37,779 bases of DNA, from positions 1 through 37,779 of IMG/VR virus record IMGVR_UViG_3300005582_000035. The stretch is one strand, 5' to 3'. Below are positions 1 to 6,258 of this stretch, in pieces. The stretch is from a virus. The notes beneath the pieces are model-generated. The model made no database searches. It saw nothing but the letters and a program-made list of their open reading frames with translations, and was not told where the DNA came from. Position numbers and translations under genes: made by a program. Numbering within the stretch: position 1 is the stretch's first letter; every line of letters starts with the position of its first letter.

Positions 1-306
1 GGCCATCTTTAACCGTGCTTCGCCAATAAATTGCAAGTCGTCGTTAAAATATTCTTCGTCTGCATTATTCCCAAAGAAAAATCCACCAGTACTGGGTAAC
101 AACTTTTCTTTAACAGTAAGTTCTAACTCATCTAAGTCGTCCCAGGTCAGTTCTAATTCAACGCCGTTGAATGTGCCGTACTCTAGATTTTTTGATTCAG
201 CCAGTTTTTCCATCCAACCATGCAGGTTAGGGTGCTTACGCCAGTAAGCAATTTCAACTTGATCTTTGCCTTCTTTGCGGGCAACCGCATACATATCTAA
301 TCCCAT
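1..306 (-). CDS. Small phage protein of the MGLDMYA type, cut by the window edge
   Basis: The reading frame starts at the ATG at 306 behind a GGAG ribosome site and stays open through all 102 codons to the window edge, so the C-terminus is missing. The product begins MGLDMYAVARKEG and is acidic, with a glycine/phenylalanine-rich stretch (GGFFFGN) near residue 78. I recognise the MGLDMYA opening from uncharacterised phage proteins but know no activity. It lies just downstream of the gene at 309 and is the last visible member of the operon that starts at the promoter at 1484-1512. Confidence 0.75.
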   Translation of the reverse strand, partial: MGLDMYAVARKEGKDQVEIAYWRKHPNLHGWMEKLAESKNLEYGTFNGVELELTWDDLDELELTVKEKLLPSTGGFFFGNNADEEYFNDDLQFIGEARLKMA

Positions 307-308
307 AA

Positions 309-626
309 TTATTCTCCAAATTCCTCTACTAGGTCTTCATCATTGTAAAAGAAACCCTGACCTCTGTCATGTTTATTTTGTGACAGTTGATCAAACGTCT
401 CGTTGTTGTAGTATTTTTCAATAACCATTCGCCATCGTTCTTCCGGAAGGTCAACTAGTTCAAGTCCGTCTACCCGCCCATAACCATCATATGTGCCTGA
501 AACGCGGTCTCCGTTTTTAAACAGCACTACCACCTTACTGGCAAACTCCCACGAACTGCCTCCAACAGCGCACTCGGCCATTACCGGCTTATCTGATTTC
601 GCACATCGCCAACTAAAAAATCCCAT
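309..626 (-). CDS. Conserved small phage protein (MGFFSW type), unknown function
   Basis: 105 codons with an AGGAA ribosome site in front of the ATG. The start MGFFSWRCAKSDKPVM resembles a family of uncharacterised proteins common in large phages. The protein is soluble and acidic, with two cysteines in the first 20 residues (Cys8, Cys19). The central VVVLFKNGDRVSGTYDGYG stretch looks like a small beta barrel. It sits between two other small genes of the same polarity with 1-2 bases between them. I cannot assign a function. Confidence 0.8.
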   Translation of the reverse strand: MGFFSWRCAKSDKPVMAECAVGGSSWEFASKVVVLFKNGDRVSGTYDGYGRVDGLELVDLPEERWRMVIEKYYNNETFDQLSQNKHDRGQGFFYNDEDLVEEFGE

Positions 627-627
627 A

Positions 628-783
628 TCAATTCCTATCTATTGGTAAACAAATATAATTCTTCTTTTGTCCTTTTACTGCCAAACATTCCTGTTTAGTA
701 GCATGATAGCTAATCACTTCTACGTTTGGATTAGGCAACGGGCCAGCTGTCAGGACAAGAATCAAAACCCAATCGTACAACAT
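628..783 (-). CDS. Tiny exported or membrane-anchored protein (51 aa)
   Basis: Two tandem ATG codons occur (786 and 783). AGGA is spaced properly only for the second, so 783 is chosen. The upstream gene stops with a TGA overlapping the first ATG. The product has a hydrophobic N-terminus (LYDWVLILVLTAGPLP, signal peptide or anchor). It is followed by a short tail with two cysteines in an ECLAVKG...YIC pattern. The gene at 7081 has the same architecture (hydrophobic start, ECLAAGK, late Cys), so the two are probably paralogues. Function unknown; the cysteines would suit a periplasmic disulfide. Confidence 0.6.
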   Translation of the reverse strand: MLYDWVLILVLTAGPLPNPNVEVISYHATKQECLAVKGQKKNYICLPIDRN

Positions 784-1031
784 CATAGTCCTGAAGAGTT
801 TAGCATATACTTAGACAACACTTTCTTTGCATCCGGAAATTTAGTTTCTTTGGCCATATGCTGATCCAGTGATTCAATTAAAACCATGTTCATGAGTTGT
901 TTGCTAAGACGGTAGTCGCTGGGGCGCAACGTTTGTTGCCATGCTTCGAGGTCTTCCAATTCCTGAAACTCCCACATGGTATTCAACATCTGAATTTCTT
1001 TTTGGCGCAAACCGTTAATTCGAATTGACAT
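783..1031 (-). CDS. Small helical protein, unknown function
   Basis: 82 codons, ATG preceded by AAGGAAT. The product (MSIRINGLRQKEIQ...) looks almost entirely alpha-helical and charged, with no membrane segment or cysteine cluster. It follows the 45-aa gene at 1040-1177 after 8 bases, and its stop overlaps the start of the exported mini-protein at 628-783, so the three are probably translationally coupled. I do not recognise the family. Confidence 0.7.
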   Translation of the reverse strand: MSIRINGLRQKEIQMLNTMWEFQELEDLEAWQQTLRPSDYRLSKQLMNMVLIESLDQHMAKETKFPDAKKVLSKYMLNSSGL

Positions 1032-1039
1032 ATTATTCC

Positions 1040-1177
1040 TTAGATATGCAATGGATTACGACGGCGAAGATGTGCAAGAGCTAATTCTTTGCTGTCAAAG
1101 CGGCCACTGATTGGTGTCTGGTGTGCGCCTCGCACAATATACCATCCGCCCAGCAAACCGTTATACACGACTTTCAT
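1040..1177 (-). CDS. 45-aa protein, unknown function
   Basis: The ATG follows directly on the stop codon of the gene at 1178 (TAAATG), which suggests translational re-initiation. The product, beginning MKVVYNGLLGGWYIVRG, reads like a small beta-sheet followed by a basic helix (ELALAHLRRRN). It fills an otherwise unexplained gap in a tightly packed operon with a frame open from ATG to stop. No function can be assigned. Confidence 0.6.
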   Translation of the reverse strand: MKVVYNGLLGGWYIVRGAHQTPISGRFDSKELALAHLRRRNPLHI

Positions 1178-1456
1178 TTAAGCCACCACTGTCAGCATGT
1201 TAGCAGGAACACGCCACAGGCCCATGCCAGTGTCTACTGTAACGTACTTGATAGCAACCTTGGTGACAAAGCCACGTGTCAGACGTCCTGTCTTGCTGGA
1301 TGTGAACTCTACATTGTCACCACGACCAATGCTTCGTTTGATCTGGCGTGCCAGGGCATTGCGGTTCCACTTGACTGCATCAATCATACTAGACAGTTCT
1401 GTGTTAGTCCACGACTGTGTCATAATTGCTGAGTTAACTTCTTGGATAGTTAGCAT
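1178..1456 (-). CDS. Small phage protein, unknown function (92 aa)
   Basis: The start at 1456 is chosen because AAAGGAG stands just upstream. An in-frame start further upstream would lie inside the -10 box of the promoter at 1484-1512. The product begins MLTIQEVNSAIMTQSW. Its second half reads IGRGDNVEFTSSKTGRLTRG followed by VTKVAIKYVTVDT, which looks like a small SH3-like or KOW-like beta barrel. It is the first gene after its promoter and heads the run down to position 1. Confidence 0.75.
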   Translation of the reverse strand: MLTIQEVNSAIMTQSWTNTELSSMIDAVKWNRNALARQIKRSIGRGDNVEFTSSKTGRLTRGFVTKVAIKYVTVDTGMGLWRVPANMLTVVA

Positions 1457-1483
1457 TGTCTGCTCCTTTGTTACAATACAAGT

Positions 1484-1512
1484 ATTATACAATTAATTGG
1501 ATTTAATGTCAA
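1484..1512 (-). promoter_or_regulatory. Sigma70-type promoter, conserved-spacer family
   Basis: On the minus strand TTGACA (1507-1512), 17-base spacer TTAAATCCAATTAATTG, TATAAT (1484-1489). Drives the gene at 1178-1456 and the run behind it. Confidence 0.9.
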
Positions 1513-1817
1513 GCGCCTGTCCACTGGACTTTGGACTCGTCTAGTGTAAACACGTTACCACGTGCAAAATTAGTGCTAGGGCTACTGAATGTTGCGGCCT
1601 TAAGGATGTCACCTTTGGCGAACTTTTTAGTGTTTTCCAAAACCACAAAACTGTGGACGGAACCTTTGACTATAATTTTAACGTATTTGCGGCCAAAGTC
1701 AAGACCCACACTTTGTTCAAATTCACGTTTCATTGCTGGATTAATGTTAGCCTTGTCACTCCATTTGGAGTAATCTGCTTTGATTGCTTCAGTATATTGA
1801 CTAAGTTCAGTGTTCAT
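1509..1817 (-). CDS. Small phage protein, unknown function (102 aa)
   Basis: ATG at 1817 with AAGGAA upstream, and the conserved-spacer promoter at 1850-1878 just before it. The product begins MNTELSQYTEAIKADYSKW. Its centre (GRKYVKIIVKGSVHSFVVL) and the following FAKGDILKAA look like a basic beta-barrel, in the same style as the 92-aa neighbour at 1178 (both suggest KOW/SH3-like folds). The stop codon lies inside the -35 box of the next promoter. Function unknown. Confidence 0.75.
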   Translation of the reverse strand: MNTELSQYTEAIKADYSKWSDKANINPAMKREFEQSVGLDFGRKYVKIIVKGSVHSFVVLENTKKFAKGDILKAATFSSPSTNFARGNVFTLDESKVQWTGA

Positions 1818-1849
1818 TTTTCGCGTTCCTTTTTAGTGTCTATGTGTAT

Positions 1850-1878
1850 ATTATACAATTAATTGGATTAATTGTCAA
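1850..1878 (-). promoter_or_regulatory. Sigma70-type promoter, conserved-spacer family
   Basis: TTGACA (1873-1878), 17-base spacer ATTAATCCAATTAATTG-like, TATAAT (1850-1855), minus strand. The -35 half overlaps the last codons of the gene at 1868-2074. Drives 1509-1817. Confidence 0.88.
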
Positions 1879-2074
1879 CCGAAACAGTCTTCATCGAGGC
1901 GATGTATTCCATACGGAACTGGCTACGGGGATAGTGATGCAGGTGCAGTTCTTCAACTTCTCTCTGCATGCCTGCTTCGTCTCTACCCGTCCAAACTGTG
2001 GTACTGTACAGCCGCTCGCTGGTCTTGGTACGACGGTCCGTCTTGTAGATGTACATGGTGTAGTCTTGCTTCAT
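1868..2074 (-). CDS. Small phage protein, unknown function (68 aa)
   Basis: ATG at 2074 with AAGGACA upstream, 14 bases after the stop of the gene at 2089. The product begins MKQDYTMYIYKTDRRTKTSE and is basic, with alternating beta-type residues. Its last codons (Ser-Val-Asp-Asn-stop) are encoded by the -35 and spacer of the promoter at 1850-1878, so gene end and promoter are merged. No family recognised. Confidence 0.7.
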   Translation of the reverse strand: MKQDYTMYIYKTDRRTKTSERLYSTTVWTGRDEAGMQREVEELHLHHYPRSQFRMEYIASMKTVSVDN

Positions 2075-2088
2075 TTCAATGTCCTTAG

Positions 2089-2334
2089 TTAACTCAATAC
2101 CACTACTCGGCGTATGGCTTCTTTGGGCTCGCCCGTGTCCTCATCGTAGCTGTCCTCATAGTTGGCCATCTTGTCCATACGGTGGTACTCACTGTACTCC
2201 ACAACGCCCTCGTCAATGCTCTGCACCATTGGGGCTACATTGGTACGCCAATGGTCGCCGTAACAGTATTCGTAATGGACTTCTGCGTCCTGGTCAAAGC
2301 CTTGCAACTCTGCAATGAGATCTTTTACTTTCAT
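2089..2334 (-). CDS. Small acidic phage protein (81 aa)
   Basis: Start at 2334 is set by AGGAAG just upstream. Longer in-frame starts would run far into the preceding gene. The product opens MKVKDLIAELQGFDQDAEVH, an arrangement common in uncharacterised phage and bacterial proteins (KDLI..L...DPDAEV). It is acidic and rich in Tyr and Asp. It starts immediately downstream of the stop of 2336-2830 and precedes 1868-2074, forming a three-gene operon from the promoter at 2864. Confidence 0.78.
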   Translation of the reverse strand: MKVKDLIAELQGFDQDAEVHYEYCYGDHWRTNVAPMVQSIDEGVVEYSEYHRMDKMANYEDSYDEDTGEPKEAIRRVVVLS

Positions 2335-2335
2335 A

Positions 2336-2830
2336 TTAACTTCCTGTATGGAGAAACAGTTGTTGCGGGTTCTTGGGATTAGGCTTAAATTCTTCAATGA
2401 AACTGTGATGCTCGTCGCCACTGTCGCGAATGGCCGCATTGGCCGCAACATACAATGCCGCCCATGTTGATCCATTTACTTCAACAAACACTGGACTGCC
2501 GCCCCAATGATCCACGTATGCGACCTGCAATACATCGCCAAATGGATGGCGTTCTGACAAATTGTTTATTTCAAAAATACTCCAGGTTGCAGTCAGGCCA
2601 AGCTCTGTGCGAACGCTGTCGTAATGGTCCATTTTTTCGTCGAAACTTTTGTTGTCTTGCTCATAAGCATTGGCCAGGCCTTCGCGGATCTGACTAGTTG
2701 CCTTGGCCAATTTAATATACAGATCCTTATTCAGTACGTCTTCCAAAGATTGTGTAACAGAATCCAAATCACACAATGCATTGTGAATGGTCTTAAATTC
2801 ATTGGCTGTAAGAGTAGGGGAACAATTCAA
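2336..2830 (-). CDS. Unknown phage protein (164 aa), probable TTG start
   Basis: The frame is open further upstream, but the only ATG (2872) overlaps the -10 region of its promoter. The sequence CAGGAG followed six bases later by TTG at 2830 fits a TTG start. The product begins (M)NCSPTLTANEFKTIHNALCD. It has a helical first half, then a GDVLQVAYVDHWGGSPVFVE stretch and a possible C-terminal beta region. First gene behind promoter 2864-2892. Function unknown. Confidence 0.72.
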   Translation of the reverse strand: MNCSPTLTANEFKTIHNALCDLDSVTQSLEDVLNKDLYIKLAKATSQIREGLANAYEQDNKSFDEKMDHYDSVRTELGLTATWSIFEINNLSERHPFGDVLQVAYVDHWGGSPVFVEVNGSTWAALYVAANAAIRDSGDEHHSFIEEFKPNPKNPQQLFLHTGS

Positions 2831-2863
2831 TTTTAACTCCTGTTTGTTGCTGTCTATGTGTAT

Positions 2864-2892
2864 ATTATACAATTAATTGGATTTAATGTCAA
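2864..2892 (-). promoter_or_regulatory. Sigma70-type promoter, conserved-spacer family
   Basis: TTGACA (2887-2892), spacer TTAAATCCAATTAATTG, TATAAT (2864-2869) on the minus strand; identical core to the one at 1484. Drives 2336, 2089 and 1868. Confidence 0.9.
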
Positions 2893-2897
2893 CCAAT

Positions 2898-3095
2898 TTA
2901 TGCACTAATTCGGGCAAAAATCTCGCCCATCAGGTCCTGGACTTCTTCATATTCCACGTAAAAATCGGTGCGTGGATCCCAGTATTTGCCCGCTATAGGG
3001 TCATAGTACAGTACCCGCCCATTGGGGTAATGGAATGGGCCTTCCAGCCCTTTACGGGGCTCGTATGCGGACTTTTCAAACACTTTGTAACCCAT
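2898..3095 (-). CDS. Small phage protein (65 aa)
   Basis: ATG at 3095 with GGAG eleven bases upstream. The product begins MGYKVFEKSAYEP and is rich in Tyr, Asp and Pro (GRVLYYDPIAGKYWDPRTD), with a helical C-terminus. It ends just before promoter 2864-2892 and is the second gene behind promoter 3300-3328. No family recognised. Confidence 0.72.
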   Translation of the reverse strand: MGYKVFEKSAYEPRKGLEGPFHYPNGRVLYYDPIAGKYWDPRTDFYVEYEEVQDLMGEIFARISA

Positions 3096-3127
3096 ATTTT
3101 ATGCTCCGATTGTTTCAGTATGTCTAA

Positions 3128-3271
3128 TTATACTACGACTGGCACGGTTTTGTCAACCAAAATCTGTTGTGTTATTACAACACCGCCTTGTAGGCTTTGA
3201 TACAGATCTGCTACTTCTTTGAGATAAAATTGCATGATGTTGCCCTTGCTGGTGATCAATGTGTATTGCAT
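3128..3271 (-). CDS. 47-aa phage protein
   Basis: The ATG at 3271 follows AAGGAG with good spacing and lies 29 bases downstream of the promoter's -10 box. The product begins MQYTLITSKGNIMQFYLKEV and is short, with no membrane segment. Upstream in-frame codons run back through the promoter and are not used. Function unknown. Confidence 0.7.
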   Translation of the reverse strand: MQYTLITSKGNIMQFYLKEVADLYQSLQGGVVITQQILVDKTVPVVV

Positions 3272-3299
3272 CGCTGGGCTCCTTAGTGTGTAAGTGTAT

Positions 3300-3328
3300 A
3301 TTATACAATTAATTGGATTAATTGTCAA
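3300..3328 (-). promoter_or_regulatory. Sigma70-type promoter, conserved-spacer family
   Basis: TTGACA (3323-3328), 17-base spacer, TATAAT (3300-3305), minus strand. Drives 3128-3271 and 2898-3095. Confidence 0.88.
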
Positions 3329-3334
3329 CCAAAA

Positions 3335-3628
3335 CCAGGGGATGTTTGATAGAGATCGCAGTTTCGAACCTGCCCTACTGTGTCGTCCACAGACTTGTCT
3401 ATCAACCACATTACAGGCCAACTTGCTCCAGCGTCCTCCTGATATTATCTCAAGGTTTCTTGTAACTTAGAAGAGTCTGTGCGGCCACAGATTAGTCTCT
3501 TGCTAAGTTACCTACTGGAGTTGGTAACCCCTAATACGATTGGCTGGGCAATTGCCCATTTAATGTTCCTTGCTTGACTTTTTGCTTTCGCGTGTCTCGC
3601 TTTTTGGAACAACCTTATTTCTTACTAT
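3335..3628 (-). ncRNA. Candidate structured RNA with long hairpin and tRNA-like junction
   Basis: No convincing reading frame exists here, yet two strong promoters point into it. In the minus-strand transcript there is a hairpin of about 20 pairs (arms 3462-3481 and 3486-3511: GTAACTTAG/CTAAGTTAC plus AAGAG/CTCTT and TCTGTG/CACAGA). It is followed by a three-way junction: closing helix 3346-3353 with 3398-3405, a 5-bp hairpin at 3378-3392, and a T-arm-like hairpin GCAG-GTTCGAAA-CTGC at 3358-3373. The tRNA-like part lacks a canonical anticodon loop and D arm, so it is not a normal tRNA. It could be a Y-RNA-like or other phage regulatory RNA; identity is open. Confidence 0.5.
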
Positions 3629-3634
3629 GCGTAT

Positions 3635-3663
3635 ATTATACAATTAATTCAATTTAATGTCAA
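3635..3663 (-). promoter_or_regulatory. Sigma70-type promoter (proximal copy of the tandem pair)
   Basis: TTGACA (3658-3663), 17-base spacer TTAAATTGAATTAATTG, TATAAT (3635-3640), minus strand. Nearest promoter to the non-coding RNA at 3335-3628. Confidence 0.87.
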
Positions 3664-3705
3664 TCTTTGTCTTTTTGGAACAACCTTATTTCTTACTATG
3701 CGTAT

Positions 3706-3734
3706 ATTATATAATTAATTGGATTTATTGTCAA
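3706..3734 (-). promoter_or_regulatory. Sigma70-type promoter (distal copy of the tandem pair)
   Basis: TTGACA (3729-3734), 17-base spacer, TATAAT (3706-3711), minus strand. It overlaps the C-terminal codons of 3731-3940. Confidence 0.87.
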
Positions 3735-3940
3735 TCTTTGTCTTTTTTAAGTCTAGCCAGCAAATTTTGCTGAATATAAGTAGGATTTTCATACAACGAT
3801 TCTGCTAATATACTTTGCAAGTACCCAACAACATACACTAATGCCAACATCTTTCGTTGGGGGTTGCCCCCGGTCCTTTTGGTTAACGTATGGGCAATAT
3901 AATTATGAATATCTTGCTCAATTTGCTTTTTAGTTGTCAT
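3731..3940 (-). CDS. Small helical protein (69 aa)
   Basis: ATG at 3940, inside the last codons of the gene at 3930-4088 (11-base overlap), so translation is probably coupled; there is no strong ribosome site of its own. The product begins MTTKKQIEQDIHNYIAHTL. It is basic and helical, with a hydrophobic helix LALVYVVGYLQSILAESLY. The C-terminal KKDKD runs into the distal tandem promoter. Function unknown. Confidence 0.65.
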   Translation of the reverse strand: MTTKKQIEQDIHNYIAHTLTKRTGGNPQRKMLALVYVVGYLQSILAESLYENPTYIQQNLLARLKKDKD

Positions 3941-4088
3941 CGACAGATTTTCCAGGGTGTTTAGCCCTGCGAGTATACTGCACCTTTGATTGTACTACTT
4001 TTTGTTTAAAGGGTGAATTTTGGTCAAACAGAACCTTATGAGCACGGGTGCGCTGTCTAGGGATAACAATTTGAATAGTAGTCTTCAT
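3930..4088 (-). CDS. Small basic protein (52 aa), possibly leaderless mRNA
   Basis: The ATG at 4088 lies only nine bases downstream of the TATAAT box of promoter 4098-4126, and no ribosome site fits between. The messenger would have a leader of two or three bases. The product (MKTTIQIVIPRQRTRAHKVL...) is strongly basic (about 12 Lys/Arg in 52) and could bind nucleic acid. It overlaps the downstream gene 3731-3940. I do not recognise it. Confidence 0.6.
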   Translation of the reverse strand: MKTTIQIVIPRQRTRAHKVLFDQNSPFKQKVVQSKVQYTRRAKHPGKSVDDN

Positions 4089-4097
4089 AGTTTAAGT

Positions 4098-4126
4098 ATT
4101 ATATATTTAATTGGATTTATTGTCAA
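4098..4126 (-). promoter_or_regulatory. Sigma70-type promoter, conserved-spacer family
   Basis: TTGACA (4121-4126), 17-base spacer, TATAAT (4098-4103), minus strand. Drives 3930-4088 and 3731-3940. Confidence 0.86.
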
Positions 4127-4137
4127 TCGACATTTTG

Positions 4138-4145
4138 GATAAATA
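4138..4145 (+). promoter_or_regulatory. T4-like late promoter element
   Basis: GATAAATA on the plus strand, 25 bases before the holin ATG; leaves room for a leader with GGAG. Confidence 0.6.
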
Positions 4146-4170
4146 TTTGTATATTTAAATGGAGAAACCC

Positions 4171-4755
4171 ATGTCAGAAGAAGTTACTAAAAGCGAGAGC
4201 GAACTAAAAAAAGAAGATTGGATGAACAGCAAATGGCGTCCAATGATGGGTTGGATGTATATGCTGATCTGTACCATGGACATGGTTGTATTCCCAGTAC
4301 TATGGAGTTTACTGCAAACAGTAACCCATACTACTATTACACAATGGAACCCATTGACCCTGCAAGGCGCTGGATTATTCCACATTGCAATGGGTGCAGT
4401 TTTAGGTATTGCGGCATTTGGTCGTACACAAGAAAAACTAAACGGAGCAAACAATGGCGGAGCACAAACACCAGCAACAGGATTTGCGAGCGGGACACCA
4501 GCATTTGGCCAACCTCAGGCAGGGGGCTTCGGTGCTTCCAGCGGTAGTGGTGCACCAGCACCAAGCTGGGGCACAACACCAATTGCAACAGCACCAAGTA
4601 GCTTTGGCGGAAGCGGGTTTGGAAGCGCACCTTCAGCGCCAAGTAGCTTTAACGGCAATCCAGGCTTTGGAGCGCCAGCGACTGGGGATGTAATTGCAAC
4701 AGGTGCCCCAAGTAAAATGAGAGCGCCAAAAACGAATTTCGATAATCCAGATTGA
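4171..4755 (+). CDS. Holin-like membrane protein (GTA/3TM holin type) with Gly/Pro/Ala-rich tail
   Basis: Start at 4171 is preceded by GGAG; the in-frame ATG at 4159 lies inside that leader. Residues about 20-90 carry WRPMMGWMYMLICTMDMVVFP followed by two further hydrophobic stretches. This matches the pattern of three-helix gene-transfer-agent holins (GTA_holin_3TM) found in many phages. Such holins form inner-membrane lesions for host lysis. Residues about 95-175 are a low-complexity GFGAS/APSSFG-type tail, unusual for a holin and possibly cytoplasmic. It is the only plus-strand gene in the left 11 kb and has its own late promoter, as expected for a lysis function. Confidence 0.72.
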   Translation: MSEEVTKSESELKKEDWMNSKWRPMMGWMYMLICTMDMVVFPVLWSLLQTVTHTTITQWNPLTLQGAGLFHIAMGAVLGIAAFGRTQEKLNGANNGGAQTPATGFASGTPAFGQPQAGGFGASSGSGAPAPSWGTTPIATAPSSFGGSGFGSAPSAPSSFNGNPGFGAPATGDVIATGAPSKMRAPKTNFDNPD

Positions 4756-5172
4756 TTATTCGTCTTTTTGAAAGCCTAACTCTTCGTACATATCGTGTGC
4801 AACACTTTTGTACCAGCCATTTTTAGCGTATAAGTCTCCAGGTCTGCCAGATATTTCGCAGACCTTGGTAGACATATTACAAGCCATATCTATTACGCCT
4901 CTAACATAAAGGTCACCGCCAGACCAATATACTCTTAGTCCACCGATCTTTTCTCGTATAAGTGAAAAGACCACTGGGCTTACTGGCTCATTGGTGTAGT
5001 TATTTTTGTAGTCTACGTAATGACTAATCGTCCAACACAACTGATCAACAATATCGTACCATCCATCATCACATAATATCTTTGCAGGTCTAATGAACCC
5101 TTCGTGATCTTTACTAATACGAAACATATCTGGATACTTCGTATATAACTCTTTAATTAAATCTTGTTTCAT
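4756..5172 (-). CDS. Phage protein related to 6248-6829, zinc site lost
   Basis: 138 residues opening MKQDLIKELYTKYPDMFRI. Motifs: CDDGWYDIVDQL (about residue 35) and IREKIGGLRVYWSGGD (about residue 72). The same layout occurs in the gene at 6248, which ends in a four-cysteine site. Here that site is degraded (CEISGRPGD, no second pair), so this paralogue has probably lost metal binding. The start overlaps the stop of 5169-5408 (ATGA). Uncharacterised family seen in many phages; last gene of the long operon starting at 9589. Confidence 0.78.
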   Translation of the reverse strand: MKQDLIKELYTKYPDMFRISKDHEGFIRPAKILCDDGWYDIVDQLCWTISHYVDYKNNYTNEPVSPVVFSLIREKIGGLRVYWSGGDLYVRGVIDMACNMSTKVCEISGRPGDLYAKNGWYKSVAHDMYEELGFQKDE

Positions 5173-5408
5173 TTATACCTTAGGTATACCATTAATGCAT
5201 CTTCTTGATGCTCGAACACAAGGCAAGAACATTTGTCGATAGTATAAGGTAATTTTTGTACTCGTATACCCATATTAGATTTTAAAATTTCTTCTGCTAT
5301 TTCATTGTTCTTAACAGCTAAGAATGTGGGATTGAATATTTCGTAGTCAACTTGCATACCAGCTACTTCAGCTGATATAATCTCAACATCCGATAGTTCA
5401 CATATCAT
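5169..5408 (-). CDS. Small protein with DAL-type C-terminal motif (79 aa)
   Basis: ATG at 5408 has AGGA eight bases upstream. A TTG two codons earlier is too close to that site. Ends ...VFEHQEDALMVYLRYK, the C-terminal pattern Phe-x(3)-(D/E)-x-(A/L)-L-x(3)-L-(R) shared with the genes at 5631, 5867, 14779, 16130, 16198 and 16440. Function unknown; the shared tail suggests one expanded family with divergent N-termini. Overlaps its neighbours on both sides. Confidence 0.72.
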   Translation of the reverse strand: MICELSDVEIISAEVAGMQVDYEIFNPTFLAVKNNEIAEEILKSNMGIRVQKLPYTIDKCSCLVFEHQEDALMVYLRYK

Positions 5409-5634
5409 CTTCAAAGTCCTGTTGTGTTAGCGACTTATCAATATTTTTTGGACTAAAATCTTCTTCATAAAATTTAATAAACTCATAAAGTTCTTTGCCT
5501 ACTTTTTGCAGATCTCTTTTGTTCATCGCAATTCTAGTATCTGTGCCATCCGCATGATAAAACACCAGCATAGGAATTGAATGTGCCATCCACTTCACTG
5601 TAAATTTATCTTGTGTAAATTCTAACTCTTTCAT
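5398..5634 (-). CDS. Small phage protein (78 aa)
   Basis: ATG at 5634 behind AGGAG. Begins MKELEFTQDKFTVKWMAHSI and contains RIAMNKRDLQKVGKELYEFI. The gene at 6826 carries a comparable segment (LTMNRKGVEHLIQQL) near its acidic C-terminus, so the two may be distant paralogues. Beta-rich N-terminus, helical C-terminus. Overlaps 5631-5870 and 5169-5408. Function unknown. Confidence 0.72.
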   Translation of the reverse strand: MKELEFTQDKFTVKWMAHSIPMLVFYHADGTDTRIAMNKRDLQKVGKELYEFIKFYEEDFSPKNIDKSLTQQDFEDDM

Positions 5635-5870
5635 ACTGCTCCTAACATTAATTTAGCGATAAGAGCATCCTTGGGATTTTCAAAAATAAAAGTGTCACGA
5701 TGATAACGATATTCGCCTTGACAATTATCGTCAAACCATTCTAATGTATCATTACTAACTTTGACTAATTCAACTCTAGTCCAGCCTAGTGCATCTGCCA
5801 GCACATTAAAATCTATTTGTTTTACTACTGCTTGGACTGCGTTTTGTAAAACTTCTTCTTCTAAAGTCAT
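5631..5870 (-). CDS. Small DAL-tail family protein (79 aa)
   Basis: ATG at 5870 behind AGGTGG, overlapping the stop of the gene at 5867. Begins MTLEEEVLQNAVQAVVKQID and ends FIFENPKDALIAKLMLGAV. The tail is nearly the same as that of the next gene upstream (DPKDALVAKLMVGGV), so the two are tandem paralogues that differ mainly in the N-terminal half. Unknown role. Confidence 0.72.
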   Translation of the reverse strand: MTLEEEVLQNAVQAVVKQIDFNVLADALGWTRVELVKVSNDTLEWFDDNCQGEYRYHRDTFIFENPKDALIAKLMLGAV

Positions 5871-6094
5871 ACGCCACCTACCATTAATTTAGCTACAAGA
5901 GCATCTTTAGGATCTGAAAAATTAAACGACATCCAGTCGCCAACTTGACTTACCTCTGTAGTGTACTTACCTCCGGGCAGGCCGAAACAGGCAATAATTC
6001 GATCTACAGTATGATCCCATGATACTGTAATATCATCCCAATATAATATCACTTTTATTACAGTAGGTGTTTGTGGAGTCGAAGTTGACGACAT
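5867..6094 (-). CDS. Small DAL-tail family protein (75 aa)
   Basis: Begins MSSTSTPQTPTVIKVILYWD and ends MSFNFSDPKDALVAKLMVGGV. Its start lies inside the 3' end of 6058-6258 (37-base overlap) and the ribosome site is weak (AAAGAAA), so coupled translation is likely. Tandem paralogue of 5631-5870. Confidence 0.68.
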   Translation of the reverse strand: MSSTSTPQTPTVIKVILYWDDITVSWDHTVDRIIACFGLPGGKYTTEVSQVGDWMSFNFSDPKDALVAKLMVGGV

Positions 6095-6258
6095 TTTTCT
6101 TTAACTTCCATGGGATAGTCAGGACTAATCTCTGATATGTCACAGTTGTAATATACACGATATCCAACTGACGGATATAAAAATACTATACTTCCTGCAA
6201 GTATCAATATAGCAAAAATGGAACTTGCTAAAAGTACAAGTTTTCCGTTAAGCAACAT
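6058..6258 (-). CDS. Small single-pass membrane protein (66 aa)
   Basis: ATG at 6258 behind AAGGAAA, inside the end of 6248-6829. After a short MLLNGK head there is one clear hydrophobic helix (LVLLASSIFAILILAGSIVF). A C-terminal domain with two cysteines follows (NCDISEISPDYP, EKCRQLR). The topology suggests an inner-membrane anchor with a periplasmic, perhaps disulfide-bonded domain. Function unknown. Confidence 0.7.
   Translation of the reverse strand: MLLNGKLVLLASSIFAILILAGSIVFLYPSVGYRVYYNCDISEISPDYPMEVKEKCRQLRLHKHLL

Larger units (their letters stand above)
3600..3741 (-). repeat. Tandem 71-bp duplication carrying a promoter
   Basis: Two copies, beginning at 3600 and 3671, share the block CTTTTTGGAACAACC, the start region and the whole promoter with a few substitutions. 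The result is two promoters in series pointing into the structured RNA at 3335-3628. Confidence 0.9.

Noticed and set aside
3354-3405. Possible ordinary tRNA in the RNA at 3335-3628
   Set aside because: T-arm-like hairpin and acceptor-like helix are present, but there is no 7-base anticodon loop with U33, no D arm and no CCA; kept only as a tRNA-like structure.
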